Positions 21,677-31,213 of a stretch of DNA of 32,938 nt are shown one piece after another. Both the position numbers and the translations under genes were made by a program. The DNA is from Lojkania enalia (lineage: Eukaryota > Ascomycota > Dothideomycetes > Pleosporales). Each line of letters begins with the position of its first letter. The stretch's first letter is position 1. The stretch lies in NCBI GenBank assembly GCA_010094045.1, contig ML986609.1, positions 178,501 through 211,438 of the forward strand, written 5' to 3'. The notes beneath the pieces are model-generated. The model worked only from the letters and a program-made list of their open reading frames with translations. It ran no database searches and had not been told where the DNA came from.

Positions 21677-21979
21677 TATTATAGTAATACTGCGACACCT
21701 CTATATCTATACTACCCTTACTATAATACCTAAACTAGCTGCTAGTAATAGTTATTAGCTACTAGCTAGAATATAACCGACTTATTTTAACTATAATAGA
21801 AGAAGATTTTGCCGACCCAGCTAGCCTATATAGTAGTATAGACCTAGCTTCTATAAAAACCTATATAATATAGATATCTCTATTCTTTATATAATATTTT
21901 AATATTTATATATAGTACGTAGTAATAGAATTAACTATTTAAAGTATAATTAACCAACTATATATAAACATTTATAATA
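21677..21979 (+). repeat. G3 3' LTR (303 bp)
   Basis: It starts tattatagtaatact and ends tttataata, and is the same length as the other three LTRs of the family. It abuts the G4 LTR remnant directly. Confidence 0.88.
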
Positions 21980-21983
21980 ATAT

Positions 21984-22090
21984 TCTACTTATATACTTCT
22001 ATTATAAGCCTATAAGAATAATCCTCTATAGTATATAATTACTTTTAGTTATTACTCTATCCTATACCTAGCTAATTAAGGGCTGTTATA
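21984..22090 (+). repeat. Truncated G4 5' LTR (last ~107 bp)
   Basis: The stretch from tctacttatatac to gggctgttata is repeated in direct orientation at about 30639-30745, differing by transitions. The right copy extends further upstream to about 30400, so this one is a 5'-truncated LTR cut off where G3 ends. It supplies the left limit of G4. Confidence 0.7.
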
Positions 22091-22209
22091 CTTTAACTAC
22101 CCTTATAAAGCTAGAAGAAGTAAGACTAGTTAGACTACCCTAATTATAAGAAAAGAGATACCTTCGGTAAGTAATATAGGAAACTTATGTAAGTAGAATG
22201 TTGGGATTA
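22091..22209 (+). other. G4 leader, part before the P-B insertion
   Basis: Some 117 bp of untranslated DNA lie between the LTR remnant and the TA (22208-22209) that marks the P-B insertion. A primer binding site is expected at its start (ctttaactaccc) but I cannot assign it to a tRNA. Confidence 0.5.
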
Positions 22210-22268
22210 ACATAGATTACAGGCTAACGGGATATATATACGAGTAGGATAGTTTTTACTACTATACG
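22210..22268. repeat. P-B terminal inverted repeat, left (3' end of the element)
   Basis: It reads acatagattacaggctaac at the outer end and pairs with the reverse complement of 24019-24076; most differences are C/T or G/A. Transposase would bind here. Confidence 0.85.
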
Positions 22269-22329
22269 TCTTTAAATTATAATATCTATCTATAACAATA
22301 ATATTTACAGAAAAGAAGTAAATAATCTT

Positions 22330-23986
22330 AATTTTTACGCCTTAAACAAGTCCTTATATTATATTTAAGTAACTTGTATAAGCTATATTTAAGTACAGCT
22401 CGTTTTTTTTATATAGAAGCCTCTAGCTCTATATAATTAACTTAAGCTTTAACCTAAGCCTATTACTGCAACTATAAGTTTTTAAGTATTTAAAGCCCTT
22501 TACTAATTATTAGAATACCATCCTTTATAATAGCCTTACGTTTTCTTATTTACTATTGTATTTTTCTTACGTTCGCCGCTCAAAGCGCAGCATTCTTAAC
22601 TTTTAAAATTGTAGTATTCTGCATTACTATCTTACAGCCCTTAATTAATCTTTTAAACGCGCTATCTAATAAGCTAACTATTATATAATAACAGCGCTTT
22701 ATCTTAATTATCTTAACTTATTACTTAAGGTTGGCGGTTATATATAGAGTCTTTAAAACTAAGGTCGGAGGGCTTTATATAACGGCTAGTAGTATTAGTA
22801 TATACTAAGGCAGCTTTATAAGCACACGCTCTAGATTATATAGTATAAGGCTAGCTGCTGTAAAGCTAGCTTTAATATTCTTTTCAATCATTATTTATAC
22901 GTGCGCTATATAATATAGTAATAAAAAGTTGTTCTTTATAATATAATTAATACTAAGCCGCGCCTGGCCTTTAACTTATATACTATATACGCGCTTTAAC
23001 AGGTTAAAATAGACTATATTAAGCAGCTGTAGTAGATAAAACGAGTACGCTGGTATATAGAGTATAATAATCCTATTCTATTTATAAAAGTCTTTAAACC
23101 GTGCCGTATAATAGCTATTATAGCCGTCTATAATTAAGAGGTAATATTAACCCTTTATATAAGCTGTAGTCGCGCTATTAAAGTATTAAATCTATTTAAA
23201 GTTAATCTTATTATCTATCTAGCCCTTTTTACTTATATAAATAGCCCAGGTTTATAGTATACTAATATCTATAGTAATTTTATACTAAGACTCTTAATAC
23301 TACTTTACTTTAAATATTATAAGCGCTAGTAAGGCCTAGCTAGTTATACTAATACTATTAATAACTATTACCTACTCGCGATTGCCTAGCTATATAACCT
23401 TTATATAATCTTACTATCTTTTTTTAGTTTCTATAATAATTTTTACTATTAAAATTACGTTTATTTAAAAGCCTATCTTGTTAAAATTATAGATATTATC
23501 TTTAAGGATACTATACTTCGCGATCGTGTTTCGTACGAGGTTAAACCAGCCCTAAATAAGGCCTTAATCTTCGTATTACTTTCGCTAATAGTTATATTTA
23601 TATATATATACCGTACGAAGCTTTAGGTAGCGTTTAATAAAGGTCGAAGGCTAATTAATACTAACAGTAGGAACTAGGTCGATCCTATAGCTTGTAAGTA
23701 GAAGATTAGCCGTTTCGCGTATAACAGATAGCTGGGCTAGAAAGCCTTACGCCTTAAAGTCGAGAATATATTAAATAAGAATAGTTTCTTCTATATAAGT
23801 AAGTTTTAAAGTTATTAGTTGTATAACACGTCGTAAATAGATATTATATACGCGTCGATATAGACGAGACTTAGAGATATCGTATGTAACTACTGCCTTA
23901 CAAAGACTTCGAAATTACTTTAAATTCAAAGCTTCAAGAGCTAAAGAAGTTCTATTTTTAAGTTCTTCCTAACTAGTAGTTAGCAT
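22330..23986 (-). pseudogene. P-B transposase, nearly full length, broken by scattered stops
   Basis: The minus-strand frame starts at an in-frame ATG (23986-23984, MLTTS) and runs about 550 codons. Order: a psq-type helix-turn-helix (SLALEALNLK, AVVTYDISKSRLYRRV); the CENP-B-type domain (LTYIEETILI, RETANLLLTSYRIDLVPT, FIKRYLKLRTV); the DDE domain with LLIIDGYNSYYTARFKDFY (second Asp kept) and LLQLLNIVYF (third Asp now Asn); then KNIKASFTAA and a basic tail (RIRKRKAIIKDGIL). In the family it catalyses cut-and-paste at TA. It has only about seven stops in the first 500 bp, all TAG/TAA of RIP type. It is inactive, but it is the best-preserved transposase here. Confidence 0.85.
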
Positions 23987-24018
23987 CGTTAATAGATACT
24001 CTAAAATAACAGACGGTA

Positions 24019-24076
24019 ATATATATAGTAAAACTGTCCCGCTCGCACGTGTGTCCTATTAGCTCGTAATCCACGT
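24019..24076. repeat. P-B terminal inverted repeat, right (5' end of the element)
   Basis: On the minus strand it begins acgtggattacgagctaat and keeps cacacgtgcgagcgggac, the less mutated of the two ends. TA follows at 24077-24078. Confidence 0.85.
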
Positions 24077-24109
24077 TAAATAGTAAAGCCGCCTCTTTAG
24101 AGGTAGGTA

Positions 24110-25081
24110 TAACAACTATATTTATAAGAATGTAGAACGAATTAATATAATAATAGAAACAGCTAGTTCTAGCAGATAAATAAATAAGAAGTCTAAAGGA
24201 GACTTAGAATAGCCTTCTTAAAAGTTTTAAAGGAATATAAGAAATAGTAAATAGTAAATAAGGAATAGAACTTATAGGAATTATTTAGAAACTTAAGTAA
24301 GTTAAAAGAGTACTACTAATAATATATTATTAGTAACAAATTAAGCTAGTACTACTTAATAAGTTTAATAGAACTAGGTTTAAACTTAAAGGATTCTTAG
24401 TAATAGTAAGAATTTATATTAATACTAACCTAGATATTATCTAGTATAAAAATAAGAAAGTACTATTTATAGAAGCCTATCTAACAGATAAACTACTTAA
24501 CTAGTTCTAGTCCTTTCTAATAGACTTTAAGAACTACGCGGAAGAATACTAGAAAAGTAAAACTAAAGTAATATTTATAAGTCTAGTATACTTCTAATAG
24601 AAACTTAAACTAGCGTTTAGAGATATTAACAAAGTATAAGTAGTAGAAAATAGACTCTACAATCTAGTCTAACTAGGATCTATTACCTTATATATATTAA
24701 GTTTTTAACAACTCTTAAATAAAGTTGTATAGGACGACTATAGTATAATAGTAAAGTTCTATAGAAGATTGAAAATAGAAATAAGAAGGGTAATAATATA
24801 TATAGAACAACCTTAGGATCTAGCGTTATACTTCTAACTAGTAAAAAGAATCGATAACAAACTATACTAGTTTAAAAATAAGAAAAAGTAAGCGTACTAC
24901 TAAAAAGCACGCTTTTTAATAAAAGCTGCCGATGCGGGCGGACCTATAGATCCAAGCACTACTAGAGAAAAGAAGCCTAAGCTATAGGCGACTTAAGAAA
25001 GAAAGACTTAGAAGAAAGATATTAAGTACTATAATTGTTAGAAACTAAGATATATAGTAAAGAAATATCGAAGTAAAAAGA
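24110..25081 (+). pseudogene. gag: G4 gag with zinc knuckle, broken
   Basis: The plus-strand frame begins shortly after P-B. It includes a capsid-like core (24430-24530, then YNLVQLGSITLYI and FYRRLKIEIRRVIIYIEQP, followed by RIDNKLYQF), the usual Ty3/Gypsy arrangement. A basic stretch leads to the knuckle at 25027-25068 (YYNC*KLRYIVKKY), with C-x2-C-x4-H-x4-C spacing; Cys1, His and Cys3 are Tyr and Cys2 is kept. It is interrupted by many TAG/TAA and, just after the knuckle, by the solo LTR at 25087. Expected role: virus-like particle and RNA binding. Confidence 0.78.
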
Positions 25082-25086
25082 AAGAA
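25082..25086. repeat. Target duplication of the solo LTR, left (aagaa)
   Basis: It is identical to 25366-25370 on the other side of the 279-bp LTR, a perfect 5-bp duplication. Confidence 0.9.
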
Positions 25087-25365
25087 TATAATAGCGTAGG
25101 TAAGATAATAGGTCTAAATGCGGTACGAATCTACTTAGAGGTATATAGGAGTACGTGGGGGTTTAGGAACCTAGAAATTCTATTAACACCTATAGGCCTT
25201 GTACGAAAGGATATAGAAAAACTACTAAGCTACTTATAAGGGAGTGTGCAACTATATACGGAAGGGAAAAGGGGTAGAACCGGGGGTAGGATAAGATAAA
25301 CGAAAAGCTTTAGGATAAGGTTGTATATAAAGCTTTTCGTGGAACGATTTCTTTGCATTGTTACA
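25087..25365 (-). repeat. Solo LTR of the G2 family (279 bp)
   Basis: This is a single LTR in inverted orientation relative to G2, with the same 279-bp length and perfect aagaa duplications on both sides. That is the product of recombination between the two LTRs of a full element. It keeps the canonical start TGTAACAATGC and more C/G than either LTR of G2, so it suffered less mutation or inserted later. It splits G4 just after the gag knuckle. Confidence 0.93.
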
Positions 25366-25370
25366 AAGAA

Positions 25371-26420
25371 AAGAAAAACTAGCTTATAGAAGATAAACTG
25401 TAAGAAGTAGGTAAAGAGAAACTAGCTGCAACTATAGAATATAGAACCCTATATTAGTCCTTCTATAATAAAGATAAGTGTTAAATATACTAACAACTTA
25501 AAGAAGCTATAGGATATTAGCCCTAGAAAAAAATACAACTTACAGTAATATAGGAATATATAAAAAGATTGCTAGAAGAAGTTTAAGAAGAATTAGACGA
25601 GGACGAAAAAATAAACACCCTATTATAAATAGAAGAAGCTACTACTAGAATACTAACACCTAACCTAGTATCTAGAGTATATTTTATATACTAATAAAGA
25701 ATAATTGAGTATAAATAGAGAACCCCAGCTTCTATAGCTACCCTATAAGAAGAACTATCTATAAGATTCTATAATAAGAATAGACTAGAATAAGATATTA
25801 TCGACGTCTATAAAGAATAGTAAAATACCTACCCTAGAGAAATCCGCTTCTTATACTTCTAAAAATAGATAGAGATAATAAAAGTAGTAGAAGAATATCT
25901 TAATATAATAGATTAGGATAAGGCTATATATATAGTATAAAAAGCAGTAGCCTTCTTATAAAATAAAGTACTAGTAAAATATTAGGTACTAAAGGTATCA
26001 TAATATAAATAAAAATAGGACTACTAGATTAGAGAAGATAATAACTCTTATATAAACTAATACTACCTAGTATATTTTAAGGTAGTATAGATATTATATA
26101 TTAAGCGATAATATAAGGCCTACTAAAGAAGGAAAGAAAATATAGGTATATAGCTAAGACGACTAAATAAAGACGAGATACTAGAAAACCTTGTAAAATA
26201 AGAAGTTATAATAGAATAGGAAGTTATAAAATAGACCTAAAACTATATAGTACTCGAACTAGAACTTCTACTATCTAAAGTATATATTAGAGGAAGACTA
26301 TAGTATAAATGTCTAAAATAAAAATGCCTAAAATATATATCTATAAAAGAAGTAATAGTCTACTAGCCTAAGACAATTTAACTATATAGGAATGTAGGAG
26401 AATACTATCTTACGATACTA
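25371..26420 (+). pseudogene. G4 gag-pol linker: continuous unassigned reading frame
   Basis: About 350 codons between the gag knuckle and the protease follow one plus-strand frame, in which stops are almost only TAG/TAA. Readable pieces include EEATTRILTPNLVSRVYFIY, FYNKNRL, REIRFLYF and LNKDEILENLVK. The segment is rich in Lys, Glu, Ile and Tyr, the latter partly from mutation. I recognise no domain. By position it is the end of gag or the start of pol. It is longer than the linker in G1 and G3, and it could be an extra domain of this family or rapidly evolving gag. Confidence 0.5.
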
Positions 26421-29400
26421 GGACGATATTACGGCTATAAGGTATATATACTTATTAATAGTAGAGTAATTAAGAATTTTATAGTTAGTAACTATATCGC
26501 TAGAAAAGGAATACCTACAGCACGACTAGAACGACCCTATATAATCTAAATTATAAAAGGAAAAGATTTCTAAAAGAAAGTTATATATACTATAGAACTA
26601 GAAGAGTTTAAAATTCTAGAAACAACCTAATAAGGATAAATCTTCTAAATTATAGAAATCACCAACTATAATATTATCCTAAGAATTCTATAGTTAAGAA
26701 AGGAAAACCCTTAGATAAACTAGTAAACGGGACGAATTATCCTTAAAAACTCTAGCTAGCTAGTTAAAGAATAACTCGCTATAATAGTAAAAGAAGTAGT
26801 AAAAGAATTATTCCTAATAGGAAACGTATTATATAGTATATCTAAAGAATACTAATACTTAATAAAATAACTCTAAGAACTACTACGATATCTATCTAAA
26901 TATAGAGAATATAATTATAAAATTAAACTATAATTAAGAAAAGAACCCGGATATAGACTAATATATAGTCCAATACTTAGGGAAGTAGAAGCTCTAGAAT
27001 AATATATAGACGAGCACCTAAAGAAAGAAATAATCTAAGAATTAAACTTACTAGTAGTATACTCTATACTTTTTATAGATAAGAAAAGAATAATAGACCT
27101 ATAAATATATATCGATTATTACACTCTTAATAATATTATAATAAAAGACTGGTACCCCTTACTACTTATATATAACTTAAGGGACTAATTAAGAGAAGCT
27201 ACTATCTTTATAAAATTAGATATCTAGAATATATATTATTAAATCTATATTAAAGAAGGAGACGAATAGAAAATAGTATTTAGGATAAAAAAGAGACTCT
27301 TTAAATACCTAGTTATACTATTTAGACTTACTAACATACCAGCTACTTTCTAAAAACGAATCGATAAGGTACTAAGACTATACCTTAGACGGTTCTATAT
27401 AGTATATTTAGATGATATCCTCGTATACTTAAAAATAAAGTAAGAATATAAGGAATATATTAAACAAGTATTATGTATATTATAAGTAGTAAAATTATAC
27501 CTTAAAGTAAGGAAATATAAATTTTATACTATACGAATAGACTACTTAGAATTTATTATTAAATTAGGACAACTATAAATAGACCTAAATAAATTAGTAA
27601 TAATTAGAGACTAGCTAACCCTAAAGTTAGTTAAAGATGTCTAATCTTTTATAGGATTCTATAACTTCTACTAAACTTTTATAGATAATTAGAGTAATAT
27701 AACTATACCCTTAACTTAACTATTAAAAAAAGATATTACCTTTATATAGGGGAATAAATAAGAAAAAGCCTTCTAAGAAGTTAAGAAATAATTCTAGTAA
27801 GAACTAGTACTAAAACTCTACGACCCGGAAAAGAAAGCTTTTATAGAAACCGACGTATTAGGAATAAGAATAGCCGGAATTCTTATACAAATCTACAACG
27901 GAAAATAATACCTAGTAGTATACTATTTATAAAAACTTATACCAGCAGAAATAAATTATAATATATATAACTAAGAACTTCTAGCTATTATAGTATACTT
28001 TAAAGAATAGCGTATGTACCTATAAGGAGTAAAATAGTAAACTAAAGTCTATTACAATTATAAGAACCTTACTACCTTCCTTACTACTAAAACTCTTACC
28101 CCTAGGTAGGTTAGATAGTTATAAGAACTAGCTATATTCGACTTTAAGATTATCTATATTAGTAGAAAATAAAACCGAAGAGTAGACGTATTAAGTAGAC
28201 TATTAGGATACGAGTAAGAGAAAGGAACTATAGCTATACTACTAAAAAGATAATAAGATAGAAGTACAGTATATAATTACCCGAGACTCGTAGTAATAAC
28301 TATTATTAAAGAAGTAAGCTGGATAACTCTAATCAGGTTAGTAATAGACGGAATACCCGAAGAACTTTAAGAACAAGAACTAGAATAGGTAGATAGACTA
28401 CTATACGTCTACAATCAAATCTACATACTAGCTAAAGTTAGAAAAGAATTTATTAGGCAATTCTACGAAGCCTCTATCTATAGATACTAAGGAATAGAGA
28501 AAATACTAGAATGAATCCTTAGAGGATTCTACTTTCCTAAAGTAAGAGAATAGGTAAAGAATATATTACGAGAATGTATAGACTACTAATAAAATAAATC
28601 TAATAGATATATGCCCTATAGACTATTATAAAACCTAGAAACGCTAACTAAACTATAAATAGAAGTTACTATAGACTTTATTATTAAGCTACTAAAGTTA
28701 AAAGACTATCTTAAAGAAGAAGTATACAACTCTATTATAATAATTATAGATAGACTTATAAAATATACCTACTTTATTCCCTATAATAAAGTATTATTAG
28801 TAGAATAGGTTATAAATATCTTCCTAAAATAGATTATCGTATAATATAGAGTACTATAGAAGATAATTATAGACTAAGATACTAAATTTACTTTAAAGTT
28901 TTAGTAAATAATTATAAACTTACTAGAAATTAAATATAAGATATTTATAGCATTTTACTTATAAATAGACGGATAGATAGAACGAATAAACTAAATAGTA
29001 GAATAATATCTATAGTACTACCTTAACTATAGATAAAATAATTAGGCGATACTACTATTAATAGTATAATTTATGTATAATAGTACTATATATAGTATAA
29101 CCGGAGTATTACTATTTATAGTAAACTATAGATATAAACTAAAAACCTACAACACCCTAATTAAAGTAGTATTATAGGCATCTGAAGTATAAGAACGAGT
29201 TAAAATTATTTAATAAACGTAAAAGTTACTAAAAAAAGACTTCTAGTTCTTATAATATATTATAAAGAAATATTATAACAAGAAATATAAATAACTACCT
29301 TACTTTAAGAAGGAAGAAAAAGTTTAGCTGCTACAACGAAATATTTAAAGTAAACAACTAAGTAGTAAACTAGATTATATTAAAATAGGACTATATAAGA

Positions 29401-29760
29401 TTAAGGAATAAATATTTCCCGTAAACTATTAATTTAAACTACCTACGATTATAAAAATCTACCTAACCTTCTATATTATACTTATAGAAAAAGTACCCTA
29501 GGACGCTAAACTAGTAGTATATAATATAGATGCGTATAGAGAAGATTAGAAATAGGAAGTTAAGAAAATAATAAGGTATAAGATATAAAATAGCAAATAG
29601 TACTATCTAATTAAATAGTTAAAAATAGATAAATATAGAAACTTATAGAATAATACCTAGAAACTAGAAGAGAACCTTAGCTCTATAGTATTATAAGTAT
29701 ATTATAAAACCCGAACTCGCGAAGAAAACTTAGAGATAGAATAGTAGGATCGAATAATAT
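26421..29760 (+). pseudogene. pol: G4 pol: protease, reverse transcriptase, RNase H, integrase, chromodomain; broken
   Basis: The protease motif at 26457-26465 reads NSR for DSG, followed by VIKNFIVSNYIARKGIP. Reverse transcriptase (about 26930-27640) has EIIQ-like contacts, VYSILFIDKKRIIDL, KRLFKYLVILFRLTNIPATF and an intact YLDD at 27405-27416 (YLDDILVY). RNase H is about 27820-28220. The integrase zinc domain (about 28440-28590) keeps RECIDY, where Cys1 is kept and Cys2 is Tyr; the core follows with IIIIIDRLIKYTYF and further to about 29230. A C-terminal chromodomain at about 29545-29665 reads EVKKIIRYKI, YYLIK*LKIDKY. It has the same gene order as the other elements but belongs to a distinct family. 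Stops are frequent and the protease Asp is lost, so it is dead. Confidence 0.83.
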
Positions 29761-29763
29761 TAG

Positions 29764-30200
29764 CTATATTACAGGAGACGACTCTGCTTTAGAAAGAAGA
29801 CCTACCTTATAATCTACCTCTTCTTCTTCCTTAAGCTACTCCTATATACGTTTATAACCCTCTATCTACCTATACTTCGCTTGTTTACAAATCTTCTAAA
29901 GACGCTAAACTTTTACCTAGACTGCTGCTACCTTACTACTTATATCCTTTAACTAATCTAGGATCTTCTAATACTCCTCCTCAGCTAGTTAAAACTAGTA
30001 ATCTAATTTCTTAACCTCCTTATTCTAACGTTCTACTACTATATATAAATATTATAAACTAATAAAGGAATTAAAATATATAAGTATCTTAAGTATTATA
30101 GGAAATATTATAAAATAAATATATACTAGACTAAAAGTATTTAGAATAATATAATTATTTCGGAGTCTCCTTTTTATTAATTTTATATATTAGCCTCTTA
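29764..30200 (-). pseudogene. Antisense coiled-coil reading frame downstream of G4 pol
   Basis: On the minus strand one frame runs from about 30200 down to a TAG at 29766-29764, roughly 145 codons. An N-terminal hydrophobic part (IILNTFSLVYIYFIIFPIIL, FNSFISL) is followed from about 30033 by a heptad-like, highly charged stretch: RLRN-free text such as NKEVKKLDY, LAEEEY*KILD*LKDISSKV, KVQRL-type repeats with *K in place of QK, KICKQAKYR, IEGYKRI*E*LKEEEEVD. Every internal stop is TAG or TAA, as expected from Gln or Trp codons. The 3' end overlaps the last pol codons antiparallel. I know of similar coiled-coil hypothetical proteins annotated near fungal Gypsy elements, but no function is established to my knowledge. 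The alternative, chance openness, is unlikely given the coherent composition. Confidence 0.6.
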
Positions 30201-30397
30201 TAAGAATAATAAGAATAAGATATTATAATTAAACTAGTAGAATTAATACGATCGGTATAGTAATAGCGACTTAATATAGAATGGTAAGAAGGAGGTATTA
30301 GAGAGATATATAAAGAATAAACAAGTAGCTTACTAGCTCTACTATATAATTAAGAGGAACGGAACAACTCTTAGGCCGAGAGTTTAGAGAGGAGAGA
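30201..30397. other. G4 3' non-coding region and probable polypurine tract
   Basis: No reading frame is supported here. The stretch ends in agtttagagaggagaga (30381-30397), a purine-rich run that is the best candidate for the plus-strand primer of G4. Confidence 0.5.
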
Positions 30398-30399
30398 TA

Positions 30400-30745
30400 G
30401 TATTATAAATACCCTCGCGCTAGAACCAATCGAAGTATAGGACTTTATATAGGTAAACGAGTAGAATAAGTTATATAAACAACTTAGCGGCTTAATTAAG
30501 ACTAAACTACTAAGCCTACTTAGTTGCAGTTAAGCGACTAAGTAAGGAGAAATAGTAAGAGAACTAAATTGTATTTAATAATCTTACAACTCTAACCTTT
30601 ATAGCTCTTCGTAGTTAACTTAAATATCTTTTATATACTCTACTTATATACTTCTATTATAAGTTTATAAGAATAATCCTCTATAGTATATAATTACTCT
30701 TAGTTATTATCCTATCCTATATCTAGCTAATTAAGGGCCGTTATA
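30400..30745 (+). repeat. G4 3' LTR (about 345 bp; left edge approximate)
   Basis: The right edge is fixed by the direct repeat with 21984-22090 (both end gttata, the RIP form of GTTACA) and by the return of P-C transposase coding at 30746. The left edge is taken as the tattataaatacc after the purine tract, at 30401 or up to 3 bases earlier. Only its last ~107 bp have a surviving partner. Confidence 0.6.
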
Positions 30746-31213
30746 CCTAGGCTATATAGGTTACTAATAACAGCTAGACGATAAATAATATTAGTATTAA
30801 GTAGTTAAAGTACTTTAACGTATATATAAAAGATTATACTATTAGTATATATTAATTACTAATTTTTAATAGCTATAAGAGTTATAACTTACTTAAATTT
30901 AGGTAGCTTTATAAGAAAAAGAATATTATTACTCTCTATATACTTCTATATTTATCGTACCAACTATAGCTACTAGATATAGGTTGTTTCTCGCCTTTAA
31001 AAACTGCGTATAGGTGTTAAGTCGAGCAGCTAATACGCGGTTATATTAACTATATTATAAAAATCGAGTTCTTACTCTACTTTAAAGTAGCTTTTAATAT
31101 AGTAATTATGAAGAGTAATATCTTAAGTAGCTTTTAAAATACTAGCCTAATTTTATTTAACCTAAATATAGTACTATTAAAGCTTAAAGTTTAACTATAT
31201 ATAATATATTCTA
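30746..31213 (+). pseudogene. P-C transposase (right copy), DDE part, cut by G4 and P-A
   Basis: Plus-strand frame: ITISR-type remnant, then YRLLI-like region into KKKNIITLYILL, LLDIGCFSPLKTAYR (third catalytic Asp kept), EQLIRGYINYIIKIEFLLYF and KSNILSSF. This is the standard end of a pogo DDE domain. It begins abruptly at the G4 boundary; the N-terminal half is not found in plus orientation anywhere in the window. It keeps about 260 bp that the left copy lacks. It continues beyond P-A at 32861. Confidence 0.78.

Larger units (their letters stand above)
15855..21979 (+). mobile_element. G3: Ty3/Gypsy chromovirus-type LTR retrotransposon, same family as G1, plus strand
   Basis: G3 is 6125 bp with two 303-bp LTRs and 5519 bp between them, collinear with G1 throughout. 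All domains are recognisable and all frames broken. The flanks do not agree: agtat lies before it (15850-15854) and atatt after it (21980-21984). The left neighbour is P-C on the minus strand and the right neighbour is the tail of a G4 LTR. This suggests the element sits at a rearrangement junction rather than a simple insertion site. Confidence 0.88.
22210..24076 (-). mobile_element. P-B: pogo/Fot1-type DNA transposon, full length, minus strand
   Basis: P-B is 1867 bp with terminal inverted repeats of nearly 60 bp: 22210-22268 and 24019-24076. They share, allowing transitions, the pattern acgtggattacgagc, a gga step, then agtttta. TA duplications flank it at 22208-22209 and 24077-24078. Length, TA target and transposase all fit the Fot1/pogo group. 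It sits in the leader of G4 and is much less mutated than P-A and P-C, so it is a later arrival. Confidence 0.88.
21984..30745 (+). mobile_element. G4: third Ty3/Gypsy family, 5'-truncated, carrying P-B and a solo LTR
   Basis: G4 runs from the truncated 5' LTR, through a short leader, gag, a long pol with chromodomain, an antisense frame and a probable purine-rich tract, to a 3' LTR. Two later insertions interrupt it: the P-B DNA transposon (22210-24076) and a G2-family solo LTR (25087-25365). The 3' end lies in the P-C transposase of the right arm; cctag at 30746-30750 is the likely target duplication, whose partner has been lost with the 5' end. Gag and pol differ clearly in sequence from G1/G3 and G2. 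Confidence 0.78.

Noticed and set aside
2006..21979. Inversion of 2309-21676 by recombination between G1 and G3
   Set aside because: G1 keeps a matching target duplication on its two sides (agtta and agtcg, differing only by RIP-type changes), so it is not a recombinant product.
23160..24000. Tyrosine-recombinase (DUF3435) captain of a Starship element
   Set aside because: The minus-strand frame reads as a pogo transposase with HTH, CENP-B-type and DDE motifs and is bounded by TA-flanked inverted repeats; no tyrosine recombinase motif was seen.
21984..30745. The 107-bp direct repeats as ends of a separate small element or a MITE
   Set aside because: They fit as LTR ends of G4: both end gttata, one borders a Gypsy leader and the other follows a purine tract and borders disrupted P-C coding sequence.
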